Assembly (NCBI GenBank): GCA_964531505.1
Contig: CAZHDT010000019.1
Coordinates: forward strand, 1 to 12,096
Origin: UBA6264 sp964531505
GTDB lineage: Bacteria; Patescibacteriota; Patescibacteriia; UBA2591; UBA6264
Reading direction: 5' to 3'
DNA length: 12,096 nt
Within the stretch, counting starts at the first letter, position 1. Each line of letters begins with the position of its first letter. The notes below the pieces were generated by a model that worked only from the letters and a program-made list of their open reading frames with translations, had not been told where the DNA came from and ran no database searches. This document shows positions 6,193 to 11,925 of the stretch, one piece after another. A program made the position numbers and the translations under genes.

Positions 6193-6207
6193 ACAGGTCG
6201 GACCTGT
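6193..6207. repeat. Palindrome ACAGGTC-G-GACCTGT
   Basis: Perfect 15-base copy. It is followed by the direct repeat GAACTGCAA (twice), then AAGTGGGAAAGCGAGCGGAG. Confidence 0.85.
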
Positions 6208-6265
6208 AAGAACTGCAAGAACTGCAAGAAGTGGGAAAGCGAGCGGAGCGAGCAATATATTACTT

Positions 6266-6280
6266 ACAGGTCGGACCTGT
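6266..6280. repeat. Palindrome ACAGGTC-G-GACCTGT
   Basis: Perfect copy, extendable by T/A on each side. The following bases (GGACTGTATAGACTGTAT) repeat an ACTGTA motif also seen after the neighbouring copies. Confidence 0.85.
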
Positions 6281-6326
6281 ATGGACTGTATAGACTGTAT
6301 GGAAGTTGTGTTGATAAAATTTTCAC

Positions 6327-6351
6327 TTCTTACAGGTCGGACCTGTAAGAA
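6327..6351. repeat. 25-base palindrome with TTCTTACAGGTC arms
   Basis: Perfect 12-base arms around G. It is followed by CTGTAAGAAGT, a further partial complement of the preceding ACTTCTTACAG. A degenerate relative (GGGTCCGAACCTG) follows at about 6380-6391. Confidence 0.85.
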
Positions 6352-6419
6352 CTGTAAGAAGTTTATTTTATTCAATATGGGTCCGAACCTGTAAGGATTT
6401 AGCTGAACGAAACTAATTT

Positions 6420-7649
6420 CTAATAAAAATAAACTGGGTAAATCCTTCTGCGATCTATAATTTTTTCATTAATGTCTTGATAACTTAAATAAACATCTAT
6501 ATCCGGATATCTTTTCTTAAAAAATTCTATTGAGCCGAATTTTCTACTTTTTAAATAGGCCTTTGATTCTATTGCTATTGTTTTACCATTGCCTAAAAAA
6601 ATGATGAAATCAATCTCGTTCTTTTTTTTGTCGCGCCAAAAATTAAATTTATAATCTTTTTTAATGAATTGTTGCGCTAATCCATTTTCTAATAATAACC
6701 CTTTGTCCGGCCTTGGGTCTAATTTTCTAAAATCATCAACAATAAAATTCCTTAATCCTGTATCTAAAAAATAAACCTTGGGATTTTTAACTATCTCTGT
6801 TCTTCTGTTCTTAAAATACGGCCTCAAAAATCGGCAGATGTAAGTTTTTTCCAAAAAATTCAAATATTTTTTTAAAGAAGGATAAGAGTAACCCGATACT
6901 TGAGATAATTCTTGATAATCTAATAAATTTCCTATTTGTAAAGCAAGCGCTTTTGTTAAATTATTCAGTTTGTAATCATCAATCAAGCCCAATATATCCC
7001 GCACCTCTCTTAAAAAATAAGTATTATAAATATTGCGCAAAAGCTCCTTTTTTGCTTCATGGTTATCTTCTAAAACAACACGCGGATAACCCCCAAAAAG
7101 CAAATACTCTTCATAATAATATAATAATTTTTTATGAGCCTGTTTTCCTATTTTTATTTCAATATCTTTAAATTGTTCAACTAATTTTCTATTCTCTTTG
7201 TATATCTTTAAATAGTTTTTGTCCTTGGCTGACAAAAACTCTTGAAAATTAAAGGGATAAAGATTGAAAATTAACACTCTGCCAACTAAATATTTTACCG
7301 CCCTAACGCTTAAATCAATTGCCGAAGATCCTGAAATTATAATTTTTATTTTCTGAGAATCAAAAATATATTTAAGAATTTTACCTCCGTTTCTTGCATA
7401 TTGAAATTCATCAATGAATAAATATTTATTTCCTTTTATATATATATTTATAAAATCATCTGTTTGGCTTTCAAACATTCTTAATATATTTTGGTCATCA
7501 AAAGAAATAGAAACAGCATCATCAAGATTTTTGATTAAATGATTAATCATTGTGGTTTTTCCTGTTTGGCGAGCGCCTGTTATAGCAATTATTTCTCTGG
7601 CGTTCAGATATTTCAAAATGGTACCTTCTAAATTACGCTTAATATACAT
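6420..7649 (-). CDS. AAA ATPase with DUF4143 (nuclease-like) C-terminus
   Basis: A full-length 409-residue member of the large AAA_14/DUF4143 family common in CPR bacteria and archaea; its physiological role is not established. Visible: Walker A GARQTGKTT (25-33), Walker B KYLFIDEFQYA (75-85), the arginine-containing SGSSAIDLSVR stretch (about 118-128), a central winged-helix-like region (LSQVSGYSYPSLKKYLNFLEK), NPKVYFLDTGLRN, and a C-terminal PD-(D/E)XK-like motif KNEIDFIIFLGNGKTIAIESKA (E345, D347, E361, K363). ATG at 7649 has no clear Shine-Dalgarno. It is a lone gene flanked on both sides by palindromes. The deleted gene at 310-639 is a relative. Confidence 0.88.
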   Translation of the reverse strand: MYIKRNLEGTILKYLNAREIIAITGARQTGKTTMINHLIKNLDDAVSISFDDQNILRMFESQTDDFINIYIKGNKYLFIDEFQYARNGGKILKYIFDSQKIKIIISGSSAIDLSVRAVKYLVGRVLIFNLYPFNFQEFLSAKDKNYLKIYKENRKLVEQFKDIEIKIGKQAHKKLLYYYEEYLLFGGYPRVVLEDNHEAKKELLRNIYNTYFLREVRDILGLIDDYKLNNLTKALALQIGNLLDYQELSQVSGYSYPSLKKYLNFLEKTYICRFLRPYFKNRRTEIVKNPKVYFLDTGLRNFIVDDFRKLDPRPDKGLLLENGLAQQFIKKDYKFNFWRDKKKNEIDFIIFLGNGKTIAIESKAYLKSRKFGSIEFFKKRYPDIDVYLSYQDINEKIIDRRRIYPVYFY

Positions 7650-7807
7650 AAAATTTGCATGTTGTTACTATAATTAAAGTATACTTCAATTTTAGTTCTA
7701 TATTGTATTTTGTCAATATTATTATAAATTAGAATTGTAAATACCCAAGAATCCTATTTATTATTGTCCAAAACGAGCGATTTGTTTTGGTACGGTTTGT
7801 TTTGGTA

Positions 7808-7820
7808 CAGGTCGGACCTG
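7808..7820. repeat. Palindrome CAGGTC-G-GACCTG
   Basis: Perfect 13-base copy (GTA flank on the left only), a few bases before the 42-bp repeated block at 7824-7865. Confidence 0.8.
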
Positions 7821-7823
7821 AAC

Positions 7824-7865
7824 GAAGTTGGTTTTCGGTTTTCGGAGAACGGTTCTCCGAAAGTT
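7824..7865. repeat. 42-bp repeat block containing palindrome TCGGAGAAC-G-GTTCTCCGA (copy 1)
   Basis: Matches 8758-8799 at 41 of 42 positions. The palindrome core is at 7842-7860 and lies about 20 bases beyond the stop of the cupredoxin gene (minus strand), where it could act as a transcript-end hairpin, though it has no T-tract. Both copies follow a CAGGT-type palindrome. Confidence 0.85.
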
Positions 7866-7880
7866 CTAACCTTATTTTAT

Positions 7881-8510
7881 TTATTCAATGACGAGCATTT
7901 GACCGGTTTCTTTATCGCGATGGTCGGGCTGACCGCAAATAAATTCATAAACACCTTGATTCAAGGGCGCATTAAAAGTAAGAGCTTTGGTTTCATTTCC
8001 TTCAACACTGATTGCCAATCCTCTTAATTCCCTATCTAAAAAACGCAAAATATGATTGGCACCGTCTGCGGAAGTTAAAGCGATGGTGATGACTTGGCCG
8101 GGTTTTGCCCTAAATTGGTTGGGAACAAAACCATTCTCACTGCTTATTTCTATTTTAAAAACGCTATCTGGAATTTCCTGAATCTCCTGTTCAGTCAAAG
8201 GCGCGGATTGCTTGGGCGCGTCTTGAGCGTTGGGGCTGATTCCTTCGGTTTGGACCGCTTCGCCTTGCTCGGTTAAAACTTGTCCCTCGCTGTCAACTTT
8301 GCTGGCGCCGGGAACAACTTCGATTGGTTCTTGGATTTTATTAATATTTAATTCCGGCGCTTCAGGCGCGTTTTTTAAATCCTGTTCAGAAAATCCTTCA
8401 AACATGTTTTCATCAAACTTTTCTTTTTTGGGGGAAATAAAAATGATAATTAAAATAATAACGATGATGGCAATAGCGACGAGGAGCCATATTTTTTTTT
8501 GTTTTTCCAT
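7881..8510 (-). CDS. Membrane-anchored cupredoxin (blue-copper-like) protein
   Basis: 209 residues. An N-terminal membrane segment (about 8-26, WLLVAIAIIVIILIIIFIS) preceded by KQKK suggests an anchored protein with the rest outside the membrane. Residues 30-115 are acidic and Pro/Gln/Glu-rich, probably a flexible linker. Residues 118-209 look like a cupredoxin: FKIEISSENGFVPNQFRAKPGQVITI, then H153 (ANHILRF) and C192-x4-H197-x7-M205 (FICGQPDHRDKETGQM), a complete type-1 copper ligand set. Likely electron transfer or copper binding; no redox partner is encoded nearby. ATG at 8510 is preceded by AATCTTT, with no Shine-Dalgarno, and by the AT-rich block seen ahead of several genes here. Confidence 0.85.
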   Translation of the reverse strand: MEKQKKIWLLVAIAIIVIILIIIFISPKKEKFDENMFEGFSEQDLKNAPEAPELNINKIQEPIEVVPGASKVDSEGQVLTEQGEAVQTEGISPNAQDAPKQSAPLTEQEIQEIPDSVFKIEISSENGFVPNQFRAKPGQVITIALTSADGANHILRFLDRELRGLAISVEGNETKALTFNAPLNQGVYEFICGQPDHRDKETGQMLVIE

Positions 8511-8549
8511 AAAGATTTAATTAAATAAATTAAATAAATTATAAGTTGA

Positions 8550-8656
8550 GAGATTGCCGCGCGCCTGTGGCGCTCGCAATGACAGAAAGGAGAGTGGCGC
8601 TCGCAATGACGATGGGGGAAAGATTGCTTCTCCGCCGGAGGCGGATCGCAATGACG
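8550..8656. repeat. Cluster of GATTGC...GCAATGAC hairpin repeats
   Basis: Two full units, each beginning GATTGC and ending CGCAATGAC (8552-8584 and 8622-8655), with GC-rich self-complementary interiors (for example TCCGCC/GGCGGA), and a partial unit GTGGCGCTCGCAATGAC (about 8595-8610). Repeats with the CGCAATGAC end are common in many bacterial genomes and cause spurious protein calls. Confidence 0.75.
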
Positions 8657-8676
8657 GGATTTGTATGTACGGGGTC

Positions 8677-8721
8677 GTGTACGAGGTTTCACCTCGTACA
8701 CTACGAGGTGAAACCTCGTAG
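8677..8721. repeat. Two abutting palindromes in opposite orientation
   Basis: 8677-8701 has arms GTGTACGAGGT and complement around TTC. 8701-8721 has arms CTACGAGGT and complement around GAA. The centres are complementary, so the elements are inverted relative to each other. The second has the same arms as the element in comM at 954-974. Confidence 0.85.
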
Positions 8722-8730
8722 GTAGGTTGG

Positions 8731-8747
8731 TACAGGTGCGACCTGTA
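8731..8747. repeat. Palindrome TACAGGT-GCG-ACCTGTA
   Basis: Perfect seven-base arms around GCG. It precedes the second 42-bp block, as the 7808-7820 element precedes the first. Confidence 0.85.
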
Positions 8748-8757
8748 AAAGCTGTAA

Positions 8758-8799
8758 GAAGTTGGTTTTCGGTTTTAGGAGAACGGTTCTCCGAAAGTT
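8758..8799. repeat. 42-bp repeat block (copy 2)
   Basis: 41 of 42 bases identical to 7824-7865. The one difference (C to A) shortens the palindrome to GGAGAAC-G-GTTCTCC (8778-8792). Confidence 0.85.
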
Positions 8800-8808
8800 T
8801 TCAAGCCT

Positions 8809-8846
8809 TGTACGAGGTGAAACCTCGTACATCCTCGTAACGAGGA
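8809..8846. repeat. Two adjacent palindromes
   Basis: 8809-8831: arms TGTACGAGGT and complement around GAA. 8832-8846: TCCTCGT-A-ACGAGGA. They abut without a spacer. Confidence 0.85.
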
Positions 8847-8854
8847 TTGAACCT

Positions 8855-8875
8855 CTTGCAGGTTCGACCTGCAAG
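8855..8875. repeat. Palindrome CTTGCAGGT-TCG-ACCTGCAAG
   Basis: Perfect nine-base arms around TCG. Same AGGT/ACCT inner arm as its neighbours but different outer arms. Confidence 0.85.
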
Positions 8876-8890
8876 TTGATTTACGAGGGT

Positions 8891-8911
8891 TACAGAGGTC
8901 CGACCTCTGTA
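8891..8911. repeat. Palindrome TACAGAGGT-CCG-ACCTCTGTA
   Basis: Perfect nine-base arms around CCG. Last copy of the AGGT-NNN-ACCT series before the 25-bp direct repeats. Confidence 0.85.
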
Positions 8912-8921
8912 TTCCCACGAA

Positions 8922-8997
8922 TGTGGACGTCGGATGTCTACATTATCTATGTCTACATTATCTATCTATCCGTGTGGACGTCGGATGTCTACATTAT
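8922..8997. repeat. 25-bp direct repeats with internal 15-bp tandem repeat
   Basis: 8922-8946 and 8973-8997 are identical over 25 bases. Overlapping them, GTCTACATTATCTAT occurs twice in tandem (8936-8950, 8951-8965). The unit's GGACGTC-G-GATGTCT part is an imperfect palindrome. A further partial ATATCTACATGTCTA follows. Confidence 0.85.
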
Positions 8998-9058
8998 ATA
9001 TCTACATGTCTAGTCGGAATTAGATTTTTAGAATATAGATTTTAGATTAAAACCCCTT

Positions 9059-9081
9059 TTGTTGACCCTTTGGGTCAACAA
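9059..9081 (-). promoter_or_regulatory. Hairpin immediately 3' of the DGR variable repeat
   Basis: A perfect palindrome with 10-base arms (TTGTTGACCC and complement) around a 3-base centre. It starts one base after the target stop codon and 3 bases beyond the VR. In the Bordetella phage DGR a hairpin/cruciform just downstream of the VR is needed for efficient homing, and this has the right place and shape. It could also serve as the transcript-end hairpin; the T-run that follows on the minus strand is short and offset (AAGGGGTTTT). Confidence 0.75.
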
Positions 9082-9082
9082 A

Positions 9083-10003
9083 TTAGCGGGCGCACCGGAA
9101 CCCAATGTACTTGCTCACACCAGAAGGCGCATTATCCAAAGCCAGCGCAAAGAGGCCGGCACCCGACCCAATGCTCCAATTGCCGCCACGGATAAAGCCG
9201 CGATAACCAGCAGCATTAATCCAGAAATGATCGTAATTATAATCAGCGGTGGAAGAACCAGTAGAAGTCGGTAAACCATAAATATCCAGTCCTCTAATAT
9301 AATTCTGTGCCGGCAAAGCAACGCCAGTCGCCGGGTGAATCCCATTATTTATCACATTATCTGTCCATTCCCAAACATTGCCGATTAAATCATAAGCGCC
9401 GGCGGTGGAAACGCAAGAAGTGGCTGTGCCGGTTTTAATCGCTTGATTAGTTACTGACCAAGTTGCGACCGAGGGTTTGGAATCTGTCCAAATATTGCAG
9501 GGCTCTATGTCGCCGCCCGGGTCACTGGAATACGGGTCAGGAGTGCCTTTAGCAGCCAAAAGCAGTTCATAATTGGTGGCTAAATGCTTACCAGCGGCTA
9601 AACAAGCGGCTTTGGCGGCAACCTGATTAAGAGAAACCCAGGGCGTGGCGTTATAAACCGAAACAGCTTTGGCAGTGGTGGTTGTTTCGTTCCAAGTTGT
9701 GCCGTCGCCATAGACATTAACAGCGGGGTCGGCCGTGTCTCCGTCGCCGTTGATGTCAACATAATACGACCCCCCGCCGTTTGAGGCTTCGTATTTATCA
9801 ATACAGAATTTGCCGGTATTTACCCAAACCATATCCGACGGACATTTGGCCGGATTGGACATAAAGGGCAGTTCCCTAAAAGCCATGGTCCAGATGGACG
9901 AAAGTTCGGCGAAAACATGGTCGGCATAGAAAAAGCCAAGCGCCAAAATGGCTAAAACTGCCGTAGCTAAAATGAACTTTTTTGAATGAAATTTTTGTTT
10001 CAT
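9083..10003 (-). CDS. DGR target: exported FGE/C-type-lectin-fold protein
   Basis: 306 residues from ATG at 10003. A GTG at 10069 is in frame but would overlap avd and precede the signal peptide. N-terminal signal: KQKFHSKK, hydrophobic 10-27, likely cleavage after VFA32. The rest is a formylglycine-generating-enzyme/sulfatase-modifying-factor-like domain (C-type-lectin fold): MVWVNTGKFCIDKYEAS (58-74), LNQVAAKAACLAAGKHLAT (125-143), AYDLIGNVWEWT (203-214), GFIRGGNW (269-276) and IGFRCAR at the end. DINGDGDTAD (83-92) looks like an inserted calcium-binding loop. The last 40 residues are the VR; diversified positions are S277, I278, G281, A288, D290, G295, S297, K298 and Y299. Probably a secreted or surface binding protein, ligand unknown, not an active FGE. 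Much richer in G+C than its DGR partners. Confidence 0.92.
   Translation of the reverse strand: MKQKFHSKKFILATAVLAILALGFFYADHVFAELSSIWTMAFRELPFMSNPAKCPSDMVWVNTGKFCIDKYEASNGGGSYYVDINGDGDTADPAVNVYGDGTTWNETTTTAKAVSVYNATPWVSLNQVAAKAACLAAGKHLATNYELLLAAKGTPDPYSSDPGGDIEPCNIWTDSKPSVATWSVTNQAIKTGTATSCVSTAGAYDLIGNVWEWTDNVINNGIHPATGVALPAQNYIRGLDIYGLPTSTGSSTADYNYDHFWINAAGYRGFIRGGNWSIGSGAGLFALALDNAPSGVSKYIGFRCAR
9085..9204 (-). repeat. DGR variable repeat (VR)
   Basis: Aligns without gaps to the TR at 10662-10781: 120 bases with 13 differences, at plus positions 9109, 9110, 9114, 9120, 9121, 9136, 9140, 9141, 9152, 9162, 9163, 9171 and 9174. Twelve correspond to A in the TR coding strand; 9110 is C to G. 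The final 23 coding bases are identical and GC-rich (GTTCCGGTGCGCCCGC), consistent with the initiation-of-mutagenic-homing site. VR ends at the last codon of the target gene. Confidence 0.96.
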
Positions 10004-10043
10004 AAAGATTAAAATTAAATTTATTAAATATGATAAAATTAAA

Positions 10044-10397
10044 TTATGAGAATTTTCTATACCAGCCACCCAATAATTTTCCTATTTCTGTTAATTGTTG
10101 ACTGGCAAATTCATATTGTCTTATATTTAAAAGGTAATAATCTTTCGCCAATCTAATAAAAATTTTGACTATTTCATAATGAACCAAACAATTTTCTATT
10201 TCTCTTTTTTTGTCGGTTCTGCTTAAATTGGCTTTGACTATTTTTTTTAAAAGCTCAACAACCTCTTTTTCTAAGTCCAAACCCAAACTGTATTTATGAA
10301 CTTTAGCAAATCTTTGAACGGTTGGCTTTAACCAAAACAAAAAATCGTAAACTTTTTGGAAAACTATCAGATCATAAATTCCGCGAGATGATTTCAT
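10044..10397 (-). CDS. avd: Avd, DGR accessory variability determinant (four-helix bundle)
   Basis: 117 residues, matching the bAvd family: a basic, helical protein that forms a pentameric barrel, binds the reverse transcriptase and TR RNA, and is needed for mutagenic homing. Visible: YDFLFWLKPTVQRFAKVHKYSLGLDLEKEVVELLKKIVKAN (about 17-57), a long second half with HYEIVKIFIRLAKDYYLLN, and the typical end LTEIGKLLGGWYRKF (102-116). ATG at 10397, no clear Shine-Dalgarno. It lies between the TR and the target, on the same strand, 40 bases before the target start. A 23S-rRNA-intervening-sequence four-helix protein is the related alternative, but linkage to TR and RT settles it. Confidence 0.92.
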   Translation of the reverse strand: MKSSRGIYDLIVFQKVYDFLFWLKPTVQRFAKVHKYSLGLDLEKEVVELLKKIVKANLSRTDKKREIENCLVHYEIVKIFIRLAKDYYLLNIRQYEFASQQLTEIGKLLGGWYRKFS

Positions 10398-10884
10398 TTT
10401 TAAATATATTGATTACATCAACATCAAAAATTAATAAAAATACAAAAATGAGGTCTCCACTCGGTCCATAGTTACGGACTTATAAATGACTCATAAAACT
10501 TAAATTTGAATTTTCATTTATAATTACTAATACAAATCAAGTTGATAGCCATAATATTTCCCTGATCAGAAACAATCAAGGAGGAATAAAATCTGGGGTT
10601 TATGAAGCTCTCTCTCCGTTTTTGTAAAAACGAAAATTCCGGCAGAAAACATAACCACTAAAGCGGGCGCACCGGAACCCAATGTTGTTGTTCACATTAG
10701 AAGGCGCATTATTCAAATTCAGCGCAAATAGGCCGGCATTCGACCCATTGTTCCAATTGCCGCCACGGATAAAGCCGCGATTGATTTTATCCCTTTAAAA
10801 TACAAATGGACGATTATGGGGGCACAATGTAAAAGAACGGCATATTTCCATAAAAATCAGTGAAGACCTCATTATTATAAAATA
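10398..10884 (-). ncRNA. DGR template RNA region (TR with flanks)
   Basis: The 487 bases between avd and the reverse-transcriptase gene contain no gene. They hold the TR (10662-10781), about 100 bases upstream of it and about 264 downstream on the minus strand. In characterised DGRs the non-coding RNA extends past the TR into a structured spacer that is required for cDNA priming; the downstream stretch fills that role here by position. I see one clear hairpin, CGTTTTT/AAAAACG with a two-base loop (10617-10632), about 30 bases past the TR. Exact RNA ends cannot be read from sequence. Confidence 0.6.
10662..10781 (-). repeat. DGR template repeat (TR)
   Basis: The invariant template for the VR at 9085-9204. 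In the target frame it reads GGNWNNGSNAGLFALNLNN then APSNVNNNIGFRCAR, with AAC/AAT codons at exactly the positions that differ in the VR. Of its 26 coding-strand adenines, 12 are changed in the VR. It is not itself part of an open gene. Confidence 0.96.
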
Positions 10885-11925
10885 TTAAAAAGTTTTTAAT
10901 ATTTTCTTTCTCAATCGCCAAGAATCGCCGAATTTGGCATAAGCCAGCCAAGAACTTAAAGAAGCGTTAAACTTTTTTTGACTCATTAATCCCTGATTCA
11001 ATTTCTTTTGATAAAATTTCTGCCGTTTAATAAACCTTTTGACAGTGTCTTTTTTTAACAAGCGATAATTGGCAAAATTACGATAACCGAGAAAATAAAT
11101 TCCGTTTTTCACATTAAAAATATTTGCTTTTTTGGGGTGCAGGGTTAATTTTAAGTTTTCTCGCAAAAATAAATTTATTTTTTCTTTAATTTGGAAAAGA
11201 TCTTTTTTAGAATAACTTAAAAAGAGAAAATCATCCATATAGCGAAGATAATATTTTTCTTTTAACCCGTGTTTAGCAAATTGATCTATTTCATTTAAAT
11301 AGATATTGGCAAATAACTGGCTGGTTAAATTACCGATAGGAATACCAATTTGGCGGAAACTAAATAAATCTTTATAAATCTTGCGAATACAACAACTATC
11401 TAAAATTTCTTTTACCAGCCAAAGGATTTTTTTATCTTTGATTTTTTTCTTAATTAAGGAAAATAAAATGTCGTGGTCAATGCTGTCAAAATATTTTGAA
11501 ATATCCGCTTGAAAACAATAAATATTCCTTTTTTCTTTGGAAAGTGTTTTTAAAAATTTTCTCAACCTTTTTATCGCTTGATGGGTTCCTTTTTCTTTGC
11601 GACAAGCATAAGAATCAAAAATAAAACTTTTATCAAAAATCGGTTCAATGACATTACATAAAGCATGATGAACTATCCTGTCGCGGAAAGGCGCGGCTCT
11701 GATATGGCGTTTTTTTGAATCGCAAACAATAAATTCCCGATAAGAACCATGGCAATAAGTTTGATTTAATAATTCTTGATTTAATTTTATTAAATTTTTT
11801 TCCAAATTGCGACCAAATTCCAGAACATAATCGCGATATCGCTTGCATTTTCGCGCTTTGAAATAAGAAAAATGTAATTTTTTGAAAGAACAAATTTGTT
11901 GAAATAGATTAGAATATGTTCTCAT
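10885..11925 (-). CDS. DGR reverse transcriptase
   Basis: 346 residues from ATG at 11925 (a TTG seven codons upstream is also in frame, but MRTYSNLFQQICS is the family-like start). The retroelement polymerase copies TR RNA into cDNA with frequent misincorporation at adenines. Visible: RHIRAAPFRDRIVHHALCNVIEP (73-95), QADISKYFDSIDH with first catalytic D141, the DGR-type motif IPIGNLTSQ (195-203, with the I/V/L-G-xxx-SQ signature in place of the usual QG), YMDD (229-232), then LTLHPKKANI and FLGYRNF. No maturase or endonuclease domain, as expected for a DGR enzyme. It is first of the minus-strand DGR set. Its strongly AT-rich coding contrasts with the target gene. Confidence 0.96.
   Translation of the reverse strand: MRTYSNLFQQICSFKKLHFSYFKARKCKRYRDYVLEFGRNLEKNLIKLNQELLNQTYCHGSYREFIVCDSKKRHIRAAPFRDRIVHHALCNVIEPIFDKSFIFDSYACRKEKGTHQAIKRLRKFLKTLSKEKRNIYCFQADISKYFDSIDHDILFSLIKKKIKDKKILWLVKEILDSCCIRKIYKDLFSFRQIGIPIGNLTSQLFANIYLNEIDQFAKHGLKEKYYLRYMDDFLFLSYSKKDLFQIKEKINLFLRENLKLTLHPKKANIFNVKNGIYFLGYRNFANYRLLKKDTVKRFIKRQKFYQKKLNQGLMSQKKFNASLSSWLAYAKFGDSWRLRKKILKTF

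Larger units (their letters stand above)
6085..6419. other. Gene-free interval: leader hairpin and palindrome cluster
   Basis: Between the transposase start and the end of the DUF4143 ATPase gene. Contains the transposase leader (6085-6143) and at least three ACAGGTC-G-GACCTGT palindromes. Short plus- and minus-strand frames here are translations of the repeats and are not called. Confidence 0.8.
8511..9058. other. Gene-free repeat array
   Basis: About 550 bases with no credible gene; apparent frames such as RHCERHSPF... are translations of repeats. It holds an ATTGC...GCAAT hairpin family (8550-8656), several AGGT-NNN-ACCT palindromes, the second copy of the 42-bp block, and 25-bp direct repeats. 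It separates the cupredoxin gene from the DGR. Confidence 0.85.

Noticed and set aside
6160..6375. Opposed 61-62 codon frames in the palindrome cluster
   Set aside because: Both are translations of the repeats (QVRPV-type peptides) with no independent support.
7711..7716. TTGACA (minus strand) as -35 box for the DUF4143 ATPase
   Set aside because: No good -10 lies 16-18 bases downstream; TATACT is about 27 bases away.
8450..8701. 83-codon minus-strand frame (RHCERHSPFCHCERHRR)
   Set aside because: It is a translation of the GATTGC...GCAATGAC repeats, a well-known source of false proteins.
8809..8911. CRISPR array suggested by regularly spaced palindromes
   Set aside because: The repeats are not identical to each other, spacers are absent or only a few bases, and no cas genes are present.
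9205..10003. A second variable repeat elsewhere in the window
   Set aside because: Apart from 9085-9204 I find no other stretch resembling the TR; remote targets elsewhere in the genome cannot be excluded.
10004..10069. GTG at 10069 as start of the DGR target
   Set aside because: It overlaps avd and would place 22 residues before a typical signal peptide; the ATG at 10003 gives a normal N-terminus.
10578..10584. Plus-strand Shine-Dalgarno AAGGAGG upstream of the TR
   Set aside because: No start codon with an open frame follows at a suitable distance, and the surrounding region is the minus-strand DGR RNA.
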